Shown here piece by piece: positions 18,818-28,376 of a stretch of 64,000 nt of DNA. Numbering within the stretch: the first letter of the stretch is position 1; each line of letters starts with the position of its first letter. The position numbers were made by a program, and so were the translations under genes. The notes beneath the pieces are model-generated. The model was not told the DNA's origin. It worked only from the letters and a program-made list of their open reading frames with translations, and ran no database searches. Source of the stretch: JAIPDZ01 sp034522175 (lineage in GTDB: Bacteria; Desulfobacterota; DSM-4660; Desulfatiglandales; Desulfatiglandaceae); contig JAXHLQ010000001.1 in NCBI GenBank assembly GCA_034522175.1, positions 1,860,001 through 1,924,000 on the forward strand, given 5' to 3'.

Positions 18818-19606
18818 TCAGCCTGGCTCATGTTCACAAAAAACCGTTATGTTGCCGGCAGACAAATCCAAATTTAGTTTATCAATAGGCTTAATTGTAT
18901 ACCCAAGCATTATTAGAAATTCGCTTAGGTCATCGGGTGAAAACCCAAAGTCTTCCAATTGCTTGGGATGTACCTCAATAATGAGGCTTGGACGGTTTGT
19001 TTGCAAAGTATCTGTCATTCCTCTCAATACGTTTAATTCGGCACCTTCAACATCAATTTTGACTAAATCTACATGGGCTATTCCTTTATCAAATTTCCAG
19101 TCATCAAACACCTTCATCTCCACTACGATATCGCTTCCTGTCAACTGTTCTTTAAAAGGATTTATTTTTGATTTAGTTAATGGTTCCTCCAAGCAAGCCT
19201 TAGCTGCCTTATCAAATAAGGCGAAGTTAAAGGTAGAAACATTACTTAAGCCATTCATTTCGATGTTTTTATCCAAATACCATTTGGACTTTGGTATGGG
19301 TTCAAATGAGAACACTCGCCCGGTTTGACCTATCAATTTTGCGAAAAGAAGAGTATAATACCCAATATCAGCCCCAACATCGAGAAGGATCATCCCAGGT
19401 TTGACATTTGAGGACACAAATTGGGTTACTTCTTGCTCCCATGTTCCTTCCAAATAAAGAGATCTTCCAATAAATGCTTGACGCGGATTTCTAACCAAAA
19501 TTCTCAGACCATCTAAAGACAAGATAACATCTTTATTGAGGATTTTTATTCGCAGAGCTCGATAGTATAAAAATAATTTCCGGATAAGGTCTTGCATGTG
19601 GCACAC
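18818..19606 (-). CDS. FkbM-family methyltransferase
   Basis: The protein is 262 residues. ILLDVGADIGYYTLLFAKLI is the SAM-binding motif I. FSFEPIPKSKWYLDKNI is the FkbM-type post-I block, and VDLVKIDVEGAELNVLRGM is the family's defining IDVEGxE motif. FkbM proteins O-methylate sugars or other secondary products. Placed among glycosyltransferases, it probably methylates the surface glycan. The second Met (residue 4) is an equally likely start. The gene is the first one before the intron and hairpin region in the direction of transcription. Confidence 0.8.
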   Translation of the reverse strand: MCHMQDLIRKLFLYYRALRIKILNKDVILSLDGLRILVRNPRQAFIGRSLYLEGTWEQEVTQFVSSNVKPGMILLDVGADIGYYTLLFAKLIGQTGRVFSFEPIPKSKWYLDKNIEMNGLSNVSTFNFALFDKAAKACLEEPLTKSKINPFKEQLTGSDIVVEMKVFDDWKFDKGIAHVDLVKIDVEGAELNVLRGMTDTLQTNRPSLIIEVHPKQLEDFGFSPDDLSEFLIMLGYTIKPIDKLNLDLSAGNITVFCEHEPG

Positions 19607-19637
19607 TGAAAACTCCTAAACGGGCTGGTATGTCGAA

Positions 19638-20920
19638 TTAAATGGTCACTGTGTTGTGACGAATCGCGTCATCAAATGTGACGCATAACTGTGCTGTGAG
19701 CTTATCAGGGGAGAAATCCTTTATAAATTTGTCGTTAAAGGTCTTTGGACTAGGCTTCTTGGTATAAAAATGTCTTTTTATGGATGTTTTGACTTGATTG
19801 ATGGATTCACCGTAAAGAATTGAATAATCCTGTGCATAACATCTGATAAGGTTCTCAACTTCAGGATGAGTATGGGTGGACAGTATCGGTATATTCACGG
19901 CAAGCCCGTCGAAAAGCTTTGCGGATATGTTAGTTGGTAGCTGAGTGCGCACAAAAAATAGGTCGGACATCCGAACATGGGCTATCGCCTCGTCTCTCTT
20001 TTTTCGACCGACGCACTTTACGATTCGCTGAAGATTATATCTCTTCGAAATGTCAGTTAGCCAATCGGTATCTTGACCTACATATAGAAAAACGAGGTTG
20101 CTCTTGAACTCATCATCCTCATCAATGAGCGCTCTGAGGGCTTGAAAAAAGGGTTTTGGGTCCAAGTCCGCAGGGTAAAAGTTCCCCAAGTAGATAATTG
20201 TGAATTGGGAAGAAGGCCATGATGGAAAAGTTGCATCTTGCACGTTATCAAATCCGTTATATACCACTCTAAATTTGTATGAAAAGGCCGGAAGGGTCTT
20301 TTTGTATGCAAGCGCAGTGGTCTTTGTTGTCACCATATATTTTGAGCAGTTCTCAATTATCTTACGCTCGTATTTCCAAGTAAATGTTTCTCCAAAGGAT
20401 AGCGGCTCTCTGTTTCTACCGATTTTGCATGAAATCGGGTCCCGTGCATCAACTATGAATGGCAAGCCGAAGTGTCTGCTGAGCATCCATGCTAACAATG
20501 CGCCACCGAATGGCCTGATGGATGCGTAAATTAAGTGAAATTGGTATTTTCTTAATAGTTTTCTCCCAGAAAGATAGGCTATTGGCAACCAGCCCGGTAT
20601 GGCATCAGGGAGGTAGAATAGCTCTTGCAAAGGACGCTTAGGTTTTATTAAGGGAATTGTTTTTCCAATACGATACAGAAGCCCATTAATTTTGCCCACT
20701 TTGGAATAGAGCTTAAAAAGAGAAAGCGCTCTGGTTACTTTTATGCCTTGTGGAACTATTTCATCGCTAATTACACAAAAATCGGGATCAGGGTTCTTGA
20801 CGGTGAGGACGTGTGGTTCCACCCATGATTCTTCATATGTGTAACGAATCTTACAGTTCGCCTGGCTCCCACATCCCCCAAAGGCGGATAATAATAGGCG
20901 ATGACTAAAACCTTTTTCAT
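19638..20920 (-). pseudogene. GT4-family glycosyltransferase, frameshifted near the N-terminus
   Basis: The authentic start is ATG 20920, overlapping the upstream gene's TGA by ATGA, and it reads MKKVLVIAYYYPPLGDVGAR through FVTHMKNHGW. After about 35 residues the frame fails near 20815-20825. Inserting one G into GGGTGG restores PHVLTVKNPDPDFCVISDE and the rest of the protein. The C-terminal half carries FIVDARDPIS, FTIIYLGNFYPADLD, IVKCVGRKKRDEAIAHVRMS and ISAKLFDGLAVNIPILST, all GT-B features. A longer alternative reading upstream in the second frame is only the antisense-like overlap with the previous gene. Confidence 0.75.
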
Positions 20921-21948
20921 AAGTTTGTATTCTTATAGTGAAGGGGACGTAAGAGTTCACAGGCGGTATCAAGTATTTTGGTAACATATTTAGCAAAGGT
21001 GCAATTTGCCTTAACGAAATCAAATGCATTTCGGGAAAGCTTTTCGTGAAGAGATGCGTCATCCGCCAGCTGCCGAATCGCCTTTGCAAGTGAAACGGGA
21101 TCGTTCGGGGGGACTATGATCCCATTTAATCCGGATTGGATATAATCTTTCGTGCCCACAGCGTCTGTGGCAATGACGGGCTTCCCGTAGGCCATAGCCT
21201 CCAAAATAACCACTTGGCCTGTGGACTTCACCAATGTCTGAAGCGGAACAACAACAAATGAGCATTCCTTAACCAATCTCAAATAGTCCTCACGGGGAAT
21301 ATTTACGTGCAGCATTATGTTTTTTGGCAAGACAAGGCCTGTAGCGCTCTGTTGATCGCTTATGATTACGAATTTAATATCAGCGAGTCTTCCTGCTGCT
21401 TCCACAAGGGTATGAAAATCTCTCCCCGTTCTACCGGCGCTTAGTACGTAACTGTGTGAAGAACTGAGCATCTTTGGCTCAATTACATTTGTATGGAAAT
21501 GAATAAACTTAAACCTATTCTTAGGCAAATTCAGCCTTCTGGAGTATGTTTCAATCTCCTGGCTCGATGATACGAAAATCATATCGACCGACGAAAATAG
21601 AAACCGCTGAATGGTCCGCTTTATTTTCCAGCCTATTTTTTCTCTTTCTTCATCCAGCATCAGTTCGAGTATTATATGCATTGGCTTGTTGATCCGGAAG
21701 ATAGATCTGAAAAGGGCAAGGAGCTGGCCCGTCTTTATCCCTGCTGTAACCAGGATATCGTATTTATGAATAAATTTAATAATGATAGCGAGTTTTAAGA
21801 TAGGGGCAAGCTTTTGGATGATCCTACTTGGTGTTTTTTCTATGAAAGCGAAGAGTCTCGGGGCCTTGTCTGCAAGTGAGTCGGCTTCTCTGCCCCACAG
21901 CGGGCTCTGCGGAATCCGTAAGTCAGTCAATATATTACAGCTTGTCAC
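20917..21948 (-). CDS. GT4-type glycosyltransferase
   Basis: The protein is 343 residues beginning MTSCNILTDLRIPQSPLWGR. The C-terminal GT-B domain has YVLSAGRTGRDFHTLVEAAG, SFVVVPLQTLVKSTGQVVIL followed by EAMAYGKPVIATDAVG, and GLNGIIVPPNDP, the usual donor-binding E-x7-E type region. It is a paralogue of the next gene upstream (22079-23134), which shares YVLSAGSSARDYWTFLEAAK and a similar ending. It is translationally coupled to the downstream glycosyltransferase through ATGA. Confidence 0.8.
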   Translation of the reverse strand: MTSCNILTDLRIPQSPLWGREADSLADKAPRLFAFIEKTPSRIIQKLAPILKLAIIIKFIHKYDILVTAGIKTGQLLALFRSIFRINKPMHIILELMLDEEREKIGWKIKRTIQRFLFSSVDMIFVSSSQEIETYSRRLNLPKNRFKFIHFHTNVIEPKMLSSSHSYVLSAGRTGRDFHTLVEAAGRLADIKFVIISDQQSATGLVLPKNIMLHVNIPREDYLRLVKECSFVVVPLQTLVKSTGQVVILEAMAYGKPVIATDAVGTKDYIQSGLNGIIVPPNDPVSLAKAIRQLADDASLHEKLSRNAFDFVKANCTFAKYVTKILDTACELLRPLHYKNTNL

Positions 21949-22078
21949 CTGTGCAGCTCCTCCATGGTCAATTGTCCGAATTTATGCGTAGGATTTGAAA
22001 AGATTGATCGCAGGGGTGCGGAGGTAGAAATTTCTGTTCGGGACAAAAAAAGACAAGAACATGAGGCGTGATATTTTT

Positions 22079-23134
22079 TTAGAATTCCAATTGGAAATCT
22101 GGACCGTCGCTCTCATAGATTTTGTAAAGCGTGGAAATCAATTGTGACATTATATCATCGAAGACGAACCGTTGTTCCGCGATTCGACGAGCCCGCTCTC
22201 CCAGCTCACGTACAAGGTGGCCATTTGAAAATAAAGACTCCAGGGCTTTAATCAAGCCCGAGACACTTTCGGGACTGACTAAAAGACCTGTTTCGCCATG
22301 TTTTATATAATCAAGAACGCCAGGTGTTTTTGACGCAATAATGGCTTTGCCCATTGCCATGGCTTCAAGGATTACCCTCTGGCCGGCTGAGCGACGGATA
22401 TTCTGAAGCGGTATGACAACTATTCGGCTATGCCTCAGCTTTTGCAAGTATCGCTGATAAGATATGGAGATATGCAATTCTACGTTTAAGGGGATACACA
22501 AATTTTCTATACTTCTCTTGTCGCTAATAAGGACAAATTTCTGGCTTGGAAAGGCCTTTGCAGCTTCTAAGAATGTCCAATAATCCCTTGCAGATGATCC
22601 AGCACTTAAGACGTAATCTCCTTCAACTCGGTCGCCTTGCCACGCCCTCGGATTTACGTGGTAAGGAATATGTAGGAATTTTCTTTTGGGGAGCAGAAAT
22701 CTCTTAGCATAGATGCGAATCTCAGAGGAGGAAGGCACGATAATCAGCTCCGTATATTTCAATGCGCGGCGCCGAAGGAATTCTCTTATGGAATTCAAGA
22801 AACCTGGGGCTTTGTCCGGGACCCAGAAATGAAAAAAAACGGTTTTGGGCCTGGCTTGCTTGGAAAATAAAGACTGCAATAAGGCGAAATAGAGCCCCAT
22901 TTTGGGGCTCATAACGATCAAATCATATTGTCGCCTAACTAAATACGTGCCCACTGCCGCTGCAATATCATTAAGCATAAACCCAGAAGAAGCTCCAAAA
23001 ACCTGTGGGAGAAGACGATGTAAGAAAAACCATAGTACATTTTGCCGAGAATAAACGACTGTTGCATGATCATGCCAACCCTCATGCATCTCCACGCGCA
23101 CGTCTCCAGGCATGAGATCTGTCAATATTTTCAC
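22079..23134 (-). CDS. GT4-type glycosyltransferase, paralogue of the 20917 gene
   Basis: The protein is 351 residues. It begins MKILTDLMPGDVRVEMHEGW and contains YVLSAGSSARDYWTFLEAAK, IVVIPLQNIRRSAGQRVILE, AMAMGKAIIASKTPGVLDYI and GETGLLVSPESV. These match the neighbouring gene strand by strand, indicating local duplication and divergence within the cluster. No signal peptide is present; GT4 enzymes work at the cytoplasmic membrane face. The methyltransferase gene lies 32 bases upstream. Confidence 0.8.
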   Translation of the reverse strand: MKILTDLMPGDVRVEMHEGWHDHATVVYSRQNVLWFFLHRLLPQVFGASSGFMLNDIAAAVGTYLVRRQYDLIVMSPKMGLYFALLQSLFSKQARPKTVFFHFWVPDKAPGFLNSIREFLRRRALKYTELIIVPSSSEIRIYAKRFLLPKRKFLHIPYHVNPRAWQGDRVEGDYVLSAGSSARDYWTFLEAAKAFPSQKFVLISDKRSIENLCIPLNVELHISISYQRYLQKLRHSRIVVIPLQNIRRSAGQRVILEAMAMGKAIIASKTPGVLDYIKHGETGLLVSPESVSGLIKALESLFSNGHLVRELGERARRIAEQRFVFDDIMSQLISTLYKIYESDGPDFQLEF

Positions 23135-23166
23135 AATTAAAATCGTCCTTAAGTAACCTGTGCCAG

Positions 23167-23931
23167 TTAGTATCTATGAGAGTCGGGAGAGAGAATAGCT
23201 TTGTAAACAAACTCCGTGGCGATCAGGTTCTTGAAAGTACGGACATATCTCTTATATATTCTGCTTTGACGCAGAAAACGGTATATAAACGGCCCATGGA
23301 CAAGAAAGGAAGGAAATCTATTCGAAAGTAGGTAAATAAAAGATAAAAAGTCTGAAACACTATAGCCTTCGTCCAGAATTGAATAGCCGCAAGCTTCAAG
23401 GAGCTTCCTAAAGGTGTGGGTTGTAAAAAACCGTAGGTGCGTTCTATCAAGAAACCCGTACTCAACATACTCCCATTTACCAAGAAGTAGCTTCAATCGG
23501 CACTTCCAATTGGCAATGTTGCAGGTCGATATGATTAAAAAGCCACCTGATTTGAGCCAATCACGGAGCCTAACTAAGACCTCTTCTGGGTAGGCAATGT
23601 GTTCGATAACCTGCGACATGAGTATTACATCGAATTTCCCATGGTCTCCAACCAATCTATCTACCTCACGCTGAGTATCTTCTTTATCTATCGCGCCAAG
23701 AACGAAACTGCTGCATTTTTCTTTCGCGATTTCTCCATGATCTGGTTGAACCTCAACCCCTGTGACCTGACAGCCCAAGGTATTTGATATGTATTCTGAC
23801 ATGTATCCAGTTGCACAGCCAATATCAAGAACATTGGTGTTTTTCGGTATCATCTCCATCTGGATTCGATAAATATTATTGTAGTCTAATCTATCGATAT
23901 CAAATTTAGTTATATTATATTTGTATTTCAT
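23167..23931 (-). CDS. Class I SAM-dependent methyltransferase
   Basis: The protein is 254 residues. Motif I is TNVLDIGCATGYMSEYI, and the acidic strand-2 residue appears in VTGVEVQPDHGEIA. DVILMSQVIEHIAYPEEVLV is the family's IEH motif, followed by WLKSGGFLIISTCNIANW. The EH and LK-GG pattern is that of the UbiG/Coq3-like and glycan-associated Methyltransf_11/23 proteins. The C-terminal 70 residues are hydrophobic and basic, perhaps giving membrane association. The target may be a sugar or a lipid carrier group. Confidence 0.75.
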   Translation of the reverse strand: MKYKYNITKFDIDRLDYNNIYRIQMEMIPKNTNVLDIGCATGYMSEYISNTLGCQVTGVEVQPDHGEIAKEKCSSFVLGAIDKEDTQREVDRLVGDHGKFDVILMSQVIEHIAYPEEVLVRLRDWLKSGGFLIISTCNIANWKCRLKLLLGKWEYVEYGFLDRTHLRFFTTHTFRKLLEACGYSILDEGYSVSDFLSFIYLLSNRFPSFLVHGPFIYRFLRQSRIYKRYVRTFKNLIATEFVYKAILSPDSHRY

Positions 23932-23993
23932 AGGTCACCAGCGTAGGCATCAACTGTACTCAGAATTTTACCAATACTTCAATGGCGGTGAAC

Positions 23994-24971
23994 TCATTGA
24001 ACGGCTTGGACCACTTTCTCGAAGGAGTAAGAAGACTCCCAGCCCATACTCAGCCGGAGCCAGCTTGAGTCGTACCGGATCTTCTTTTGCGATGAAATAA
24101 GTCTGTATCTTGTCATAATGGGGGGTCTTCGCGCAGACCGCATTACCATTTCTTGGCCTGATGTAATGACAGCAACCAGGGCATATGGAATATAGACGAA
24201 TTTGGCCTTTGGGTATAACTTCCTAAGTAAGAAATCGACATACCGTTTTTTGGTCGGGTTCTTTTGATCGACCACATTATAGGTCTTCCCGATGCTTTCC
24301 CTCTTTTGGATTGTCAAAAGGATCGCATCGATGAGATTGTCAATATATACGAGGGGCAAAACGAGGTCAACAGGCCCGATTGTGACAAAGAGCTTAGTCC
24401 CCAATGAAAAACCCATCATGGGTGTAAACAACTTCCCGCCAGGGTCATATATGGTTCCGGGCCGCAGACAAACAACCGGGATCGTACCTTTTTTCATGCG
24501 ATCCCGAACCAGTTTCTCTGCCTCTATCTTCGACCATGAATAGACCCCACGGCGTTCTGGGTACCTCTCCAGGGGCGCGTTTTCGTCGATGATCTGTCCG
24601 TCCTTGCAGTCGGCCAGGCCATAGACGGATAGCGAGCTGATGTAAACCAGCTTCTGAACAGGGAATTTGGTGCACAGATCGAGAATGTTTCGTGTGCCAC
24701 CAATAGTAACCCTCAGAGCGCCCTCTTTGGTACCGGTGGTGTCAGCGGCGGTGTGCACGACAAAATCAATCCCTTCAAAATAGGGCTTTAAGGTGGAGAT
24801 GTCGCTAACGTCGCCGAAAGATATCTCCACCTCGGGCCGTTTGAGATTGTCTATTTTCGAGGTTTTGCGGACCAGTGCACGGACGGAGAAGCCCCGCTCA
24901 GATAGGATCTCCACGGTCCTCCGGCCCAGAAAACCGCTTGCGCCGGTTACCAGTACCTTACCTTGGGTCAT
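23994..24971 (-). CDS. NAD-dependent epimerase/dehydratase (extended SDR)
   Basis: The protein is 325 residues. KVLVTGASGFLGRRTVEIL is the GxxGxxG nucleotide-binding loop. FVVHTAADT and LVYISSLSVYG supply the NAD and catalytic Ser regions. YSWSKIEAEKLV is the YxxxK catalytic pair, and LRPGTIYDPG is the following conserved strand. The enzymes interconvert or reduce nucleotide sugars or related compounds. The C-terminus (YRLISSQKKIRYDSSWLRLS) resembles SDR members acting in exopolysaccharide loci. The gene is last before a toxin-antitoxin and repeat region. Confidence 0.8.
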   Translation of the reverse strand: MTQGKVLVTGASGFLGRRTVEILSERGFSVRALVRKTSKIDNLKRPEVEISFGDVSDISTLKPYFEGIDFVVHTAADTTGTKEGALRVTIGGTRNILDLCTKFPVQKLVYISSLSVYGLADCKDGQIIDENAPLERYPERRGVYSWSKIEAEKLVRDRMKKGTIPVVCLRPGTIYDPGGKLFTPMMGFSLGTKLFVTIGPVDLVLPLVYIDNLIDAILLTIQKRESIGKTYNVVDQKNPTKKRYVDFLLRKLYPKAKFVYIPYALVAVITSGQEMVMRSARRPPIMTRYRLISSQKKIRYDSSWLRLSMGWESSYSFEKVVQAVQ

Positions 24972-25009
24972 CTTCCTATAACCTTCCGGCGTTCGCCTTC
25001 AGGGTAAAA

Positions 25010-25170
25010 ATTGAACCGCCCGCTTCGCTCAAGGCGCAAAGGCCGCAAAGGGGGTACCTTTTCTTGTTCTGATTCTGCAAGAAAGACCCCAGTGAAATAC
25101 GCTACGCTGAGACTTCGTCTATTTCACGGGGCGAGATCAGAATCAGAACAGAGCAAGCCCTGCGGGGGGT
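25010..25170. repeat. Family-2 repeat (CGCAAAG arm plus long hairpin)
   Basis: An arm of CGCAAAG words (AAGGCGCAAAGGCCGCAAAG) is followed by a 13-base perfect inverted repeat, TGTTCTGATTCTG at 25065-25077 and CAGAATCAGAACA at 25138-25150. A tail GAGCAAGCCCTG follows. Related copies lie at about 25.8, 26.3, 28.4 and 40.0 kb. Confidence 0.7.
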
Positions 25171-25215
25171 TGAGGAGCCAAGTTGTTAATTTGGGGAGCG
25201 ATTCGACATCTCCTC

Positions 25216-25500
25216 TCAGTAAACCTCATCGTGTTTTCCGATGTCGGCCAACACAATTAAATCCCTCCCTGTGTGAGGATCATTCTCGAAGGTGAATACG
25301 ATACGGCAATCGTATTCCACATCGCATGCCCAGAGGCCAGCCAGTTTTCCATGAAGCTTGTGGGTTTTGAGTGCAGGACTAAATGGTTGTATTGAAAGCT
25401 TTTCCAGCGTTGAGAAAATTTTTTGTTTGAGATCAGGAGTTTTTCGCGTTGCCTTCTTGAAGCCCCTGCGAAATCCTTTTGACCAGGATAACGTATACAT
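25216..25500 (-). CDS. RelE/ParE-superfamily (YafQ-like) toxin
   Basis: The protein is 94 residues, beginning MYTLSWSKGFRRGFKKATRK. The RelE fold is indicated by the basic helices, KTHKLHGKLAGLWACDVEYD, CRIVFTF and the C-terminal IVLADIGKHDEVY, which supplies the family's His and Tyr. Such toxins cleave mRNA at the ribosome. The stop codon and the preceding antitoxin share one base, giving a coupled pair. The toxin looks full length and may be active. Confidence 0.75.
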   Translation of the reverse strand: MYTLSWSKGFRRGFKKATRKTPDLKQKIFSTLEKLSIQPFSPALKTHKLHGKLAGLWACDVEYDCRIVFTFENDPHTGRDLIVLADIGKHDEVY

Positions 25501-25724
25501 TACCCGCCCAAGAGATCCTTTTTGAGATCTTCAACTGTGCCGTACTTCGCCCGTTTTTCCTTCACGGCCTGAACTGCCTCTCGGGCATTAGCGGCAATTT
25601 CTTCACGCCTCTCTTCAGCGAGACGCATTCTTATAATCTCAAGAACCTCTTCTCGCTCCTTAAAAGGAAGAGATTCGACTGCCTCAATAGCCTTTTGGAA
25701 TGGTGTTTCTTGATGAATTGTCAT
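25500..25724 (-). CDS. Antitoxin of the RelE-like toxin
   Basis: Starting at 25724 (GGAGG five bases upstream), the protein is 74 residues: MTIHQETPFQKAIEAVESLP through VKEKRAKYGTVEDLKKDLLG. The N-terminal half is helical, and the charged C-terminal tail is the typical flexible toxin-binding part. Its position directly before the toxin supports the antitoxin assignment. The family itself is not named with certainty. Confidence 0.6.
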   Translation of the reverse strand: MTIHQETPFQKAIEAVESLPFKEREEVLEIIRMRLAEERREEIAANAREAVQAVKEKRAKYGTVEDLKKDLLGG

Positions 25725-25789
25725 CTCAACCTCCAATTATTACAACAATGGGGGGACGCAAAAGGCGCTTGGTTGAATTTGGTTTTTTG

Positions 25790-25863
25790 AACCGCAAAGT
25801 CGCAAAGAGCGCAAAGGGAACATATCTTTTTATTGTTTTCCGTTGAGAAGGACGGAAAACAAT
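25790..25863. repeat. Family-2 repeat with 12-base hairpin
   Basis: AACCGCAAAGTCGCAAAG and a further GCGCAAAGGG word lead into a perfect inverted repeat, ATTGTTTTCCGT (25832-25843) and ACGGAAAACAAT (25852-25863). Confidence 0.7.
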
Positions 25864-25929
25864 GAATGGAGCCTTTATAGTCCTCAACTGGCAGCCAGCA
25901 CGTCAATGTCCCAGGTTATGAAATCGCAA

Positions 25930-26040
25930 CTAACATGAGGCATTTTCTTCTGCCAGCCTATACCAATCGTGATTGCCACCGTGTCGAACAAAGATACAGC
26001 CTTTCGCCTTTATTATTTTGAGCAATTCTTTTCTTTTCAA
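25930..26040 (-). pseudogene. hicA: Truncated HicA toxin
   Basis: The TTG at 26040 overlaps the HicB stop as TTGA. The 36 codons read LKRKELLKIIKAKGCIFVRH and GGNHDWYRLAEENASC, the HicA core with the catalytic GGNH histidine, then stop at 25930. The normal C-terminal half (the PRH...E block and last helix) is missing. The toxin has probably lost function. Confidence 0.65.
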
Positions 26041-26228
26041 ACTGCGACTTCCATTAGTTGGAAGGGTTCCGCCTCGGGTACAAGGCCCTGGTCAATATCA
26101 TTATAGATCTCTACTAAATTATCCCTCAATTCATCCAGACTTTTGCCCTGGCTTTCGTAATCGGGATATTCTTGGATATGACCGATGAACCAGTCATTTT
26201 TCCTTTTATAAATCATATTGAAGTGCAT
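26037..26228 (-). CDS. hicB: HicB-family antitoxin
   Basis: The protein is 63 residues with GGAG ten bases before the ATG. The HicB/UPF0150 fold is shown by DWFIGHIQEYPDYESQGKSL and DELRDNLVEIYNDIDQGL. It seems to have only the partial RNase-H-like domain and no DNA-binding tail, as in short HicB forms. It is coupled by TTGA to the truncated hicA gene. It probably persists without a functional toxin. Confidence 0.7.
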   Translation of the reverse strand: MHFNMIYKRKNDWFIGHIQEYPDYESQGKSLDELRDNLVEIYNDIDQGLVPEAEPFQLMEVAV

Positions 26229-26319
26229 AATTATCTCCTTTGGCTCTAAGAAGTCTCAATGGGGGACATCCTATACCAGTACTCTTCTTTTGGACATTTT
26301 CCTGCATCTTTAGGAAAGT

Positions 26320-26455
26320 TAAGGATTTCACCGCAAAGGCGCTAAGGACCCCAGTACCATCTGCCGGAGCTACGGGGCAAGCGCTAAGGGGCTGATTGTT
26401 GGTTTGTTCCGATCCTGGAAGAAAAGGTAGGATCTGAACAGACCAAGCCCTGAAG
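26320..26455. repeat. Family-2 repeat
   Basis: ACCGCAAAGGCGCTAAGG leads into an imperfect hairpin (TGTTCCGATCCT and AGGATCTGAACA, 26404-26440) and a GACCAAGCCCTG tail shared with the 40.0 kb copy. Confidence 0.65.
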
Positions 26456-26801
26456 GGCAATTATGGCTTCAAATTGTTGACCATTCGCTTGATGCCGTTC
26501 TTCATCAGTGTAACATTCCAGTTGAGAAGGAAGCCGAGCCTCAGGTCTCTAAGTTTGAGATACGTCAGCAGTTGGGCGTCATGAATCGGCAGAAGTTTCT
26601 CAACGGTTTTGTTTTCGATGATCACGGCCTTATCAATCATCATGTCGATTCGAAAGCCCAGGTCGATTTTTACTTCTTCATAAGTCACGGGCAGGGGCAC
26701 TTCACAGGAAACAACGTGACCGGCTTTCTCAAGGTCATAGGCGAGGCATCGTTGGTATACGGATTCGAGCAACCCCGGGCCTAGAGCCCTGTGTACCTTA
26801 A

Positions 26802-28326
26802 CCCTACAACGATACTTATGGCAAACTCTTTAGCTTCTTTTTTCGATGTGAAAGGTATGCTCGATGATTTCTCGCTTGGATCCATTTTACGACACCAAGC
26901 GCGGTTTCGCTATCGTACTCCCTGATAGGTAGAATAACTTCGATCAGGGTTCTAAGCTGCGAGAGCGTAATAGATGGTGCTTTTTTCCCCAACCTGATTT
27001 TCAGGTGCCAGAGGAAAAAATGAGCGAGCATACACGTTAGGATATGGTGATGCCAACCCCTATATTTGCGAACTTCATAGTGATCCATACCCAGTTCCGT
27101 TTTGGTTTCTTCAAAGCATTGCTCTATGGACCAACGAAGACCACTAAGCCAAACGAACGTGGGCAGTCGGGTGCTTACGGACGCGTTACTCAGGAAGTAG
27201 TTGTATGAAGGCTGTTTCTCAATGGTACGTCTCATGATAAGCCAAACTTCCTTTTCTGGCACCCCGTTTTTGGAAACGACGATCCGCCTCTTGGTAAACT
27301 CATACTCGATAGGGCCTTTTGTCCCTTCGGAAACCTTGCGGCGGTACCAGAAGAAGTTATTAATGCTCTTAGCCAAACAAGCGACGGTAATAGGTTCATT
27401 TTGAGTGCTATCCACAATGATTTTCTCGCGTATCTGCCCCTTATACTTGTATTTCCTTTTTCTGGTAATCGGCGTATTCAACCAGCAATACGTATCTGAT
27501 GGTATGGAAACAAAATAGCGTAAACCGAGATTTTCCACAGTCTCAATAAAATCAGGACTATTTCCGTATATTGAATCTGCAAGGACCCATTTGAAAGGAA
27601 TCTGATCCTTCTCTACGATATTCTTAAGCATTTGGACAGCAATCTGAGGTTTGGTCTTAAATGTGATATCGTCCGGCAACTCACATTTGCGTCTTCTGAG
27701 GGCATAGTCTTCAGAAAACCATTTTTCAGGGATAAATAGCTGTTTATCAATCAAGGCGTAGCCATGGGGTGATGCATATGCTGCGAAAACGCCAACTTGG
27801 CAATTTTCGACTTTTCCGATAGTGCCACAGTACTGTTTTCCAACGCCAATGGAGTCATCCCCCTTTTTTGATATCCTGTTTCATCAAAAATGAGGACACC
27901 ATCAGGATCGCCAAGGTCTTCATTTATCATATTATGATATTTGTATAGAATTCTCTCATCATCCCAGACGACCTTGCTTACGAAATGCTGCATGGGCCGT
28001 ACATTGCCGTTTTCTATAGCTAATGCAATGGGTTCGATAGACTTTCGCTCTAATGTGCTAAATTGTCCGGCCATATAGTTGTAAAAATGTTCTCTGGATT
28101 CGCTTCTGGCGAAGCAGTCTCTAAAATTCTCATGGAACGCTCTTAATTCATTGTCAAATTCTTGGATATCCTCCTTGTTAATGTCAAACTTCGGAACCGA
28201 AAAAAGGTGCTCATCACTGCGAATCTCGGGTAACATATTCTGCCTCCTTTCGTTTAAGGTTGGCAGATTATATTACGCTGTAGGTATAGAGTCAATCAAA
28301 AATATTAGCTAAGTATCGTTGTAGGG
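26802..28326 (-). mobile_element. IS701-family insertion sequence
   Basis: The 1525-base element is bounded by perfect 17-base terminal inverted repeats, CCCTACAACGATACTTA at 26802-26818 and its complement at 28310-28326. It is flanked on both sides by TTAA (26798-26801 and 28327-28330), matching the 4-base YTAR duplication of the IS701 family. It carries one transposase gene on the reverse strand. The TAA stop lies inside the left repeat. Confidence 0.9.
26816..28236 (-). pseudogene. IS701-family transposase, two frames
   Basis: The N-terminal frame (161 codons) contains LIFDETGYQKRG, with the first catalytic Asp. The C-terminal frame contains WVLADSIYGNSPDFIETVEN (second Asp) and GLRWSIEQCFEETKTELGMD (Glu). 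The frames meet at CAAAAAAGGGGG near 27855-27868. A minus-one shift there gives YQKKGDDSIGVGKQYCGTIG, the expected family sequence. This could be a programmed shift on the A6 run or one missing base. The two catalytic parts are otherwise intact, with about 470 residues in total. Confidence 0.8.
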
Positions 28327-28376
28327 TTAATAGCGTAGTGCACGATGGCTCTTGCTGTTTCTTCGATGTCCTGCAT

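Larger units (their letters stand above)
26461..28376 (-). pseudogene. GxxExxY-family gene interrupted by an IS701-type element
   Basis: The 5' part lies at 28376-28327: MQDIEETARAIVHYAI. The 3' part lies at 26801-26461: KVHRALGPGLLESVYQRCLA onward to MKNGIKRMVNNLKP. Removing the insertion element and one TTAA copy restores the frame exactly and gives one GxxExxY protein of about 130 residues, with the GPGLLESVY signature. Members of this family are often found in mobile and defence-rich regions and have a nuclease-like core. The gene is therefore inactivated by transposition rather than by drift. Confidence 0.85.

Noticed and set aside
19638..21089. Upstream start at 21089 for the 19638 glycosyltransferase
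   Set aside because: It overlaps 170 bases of the preceding gene and translates into non-family sequence; the ATGA-coupled start at 20920 in another frame gives the expected N-terminus.
27855..27868. Certain programmed frameshift in the IS701 transposase
   Set aside because: The A6 run could support a minus-one shift, but similar one-base losses occur elsewhere in this window, so I leave it undecided.
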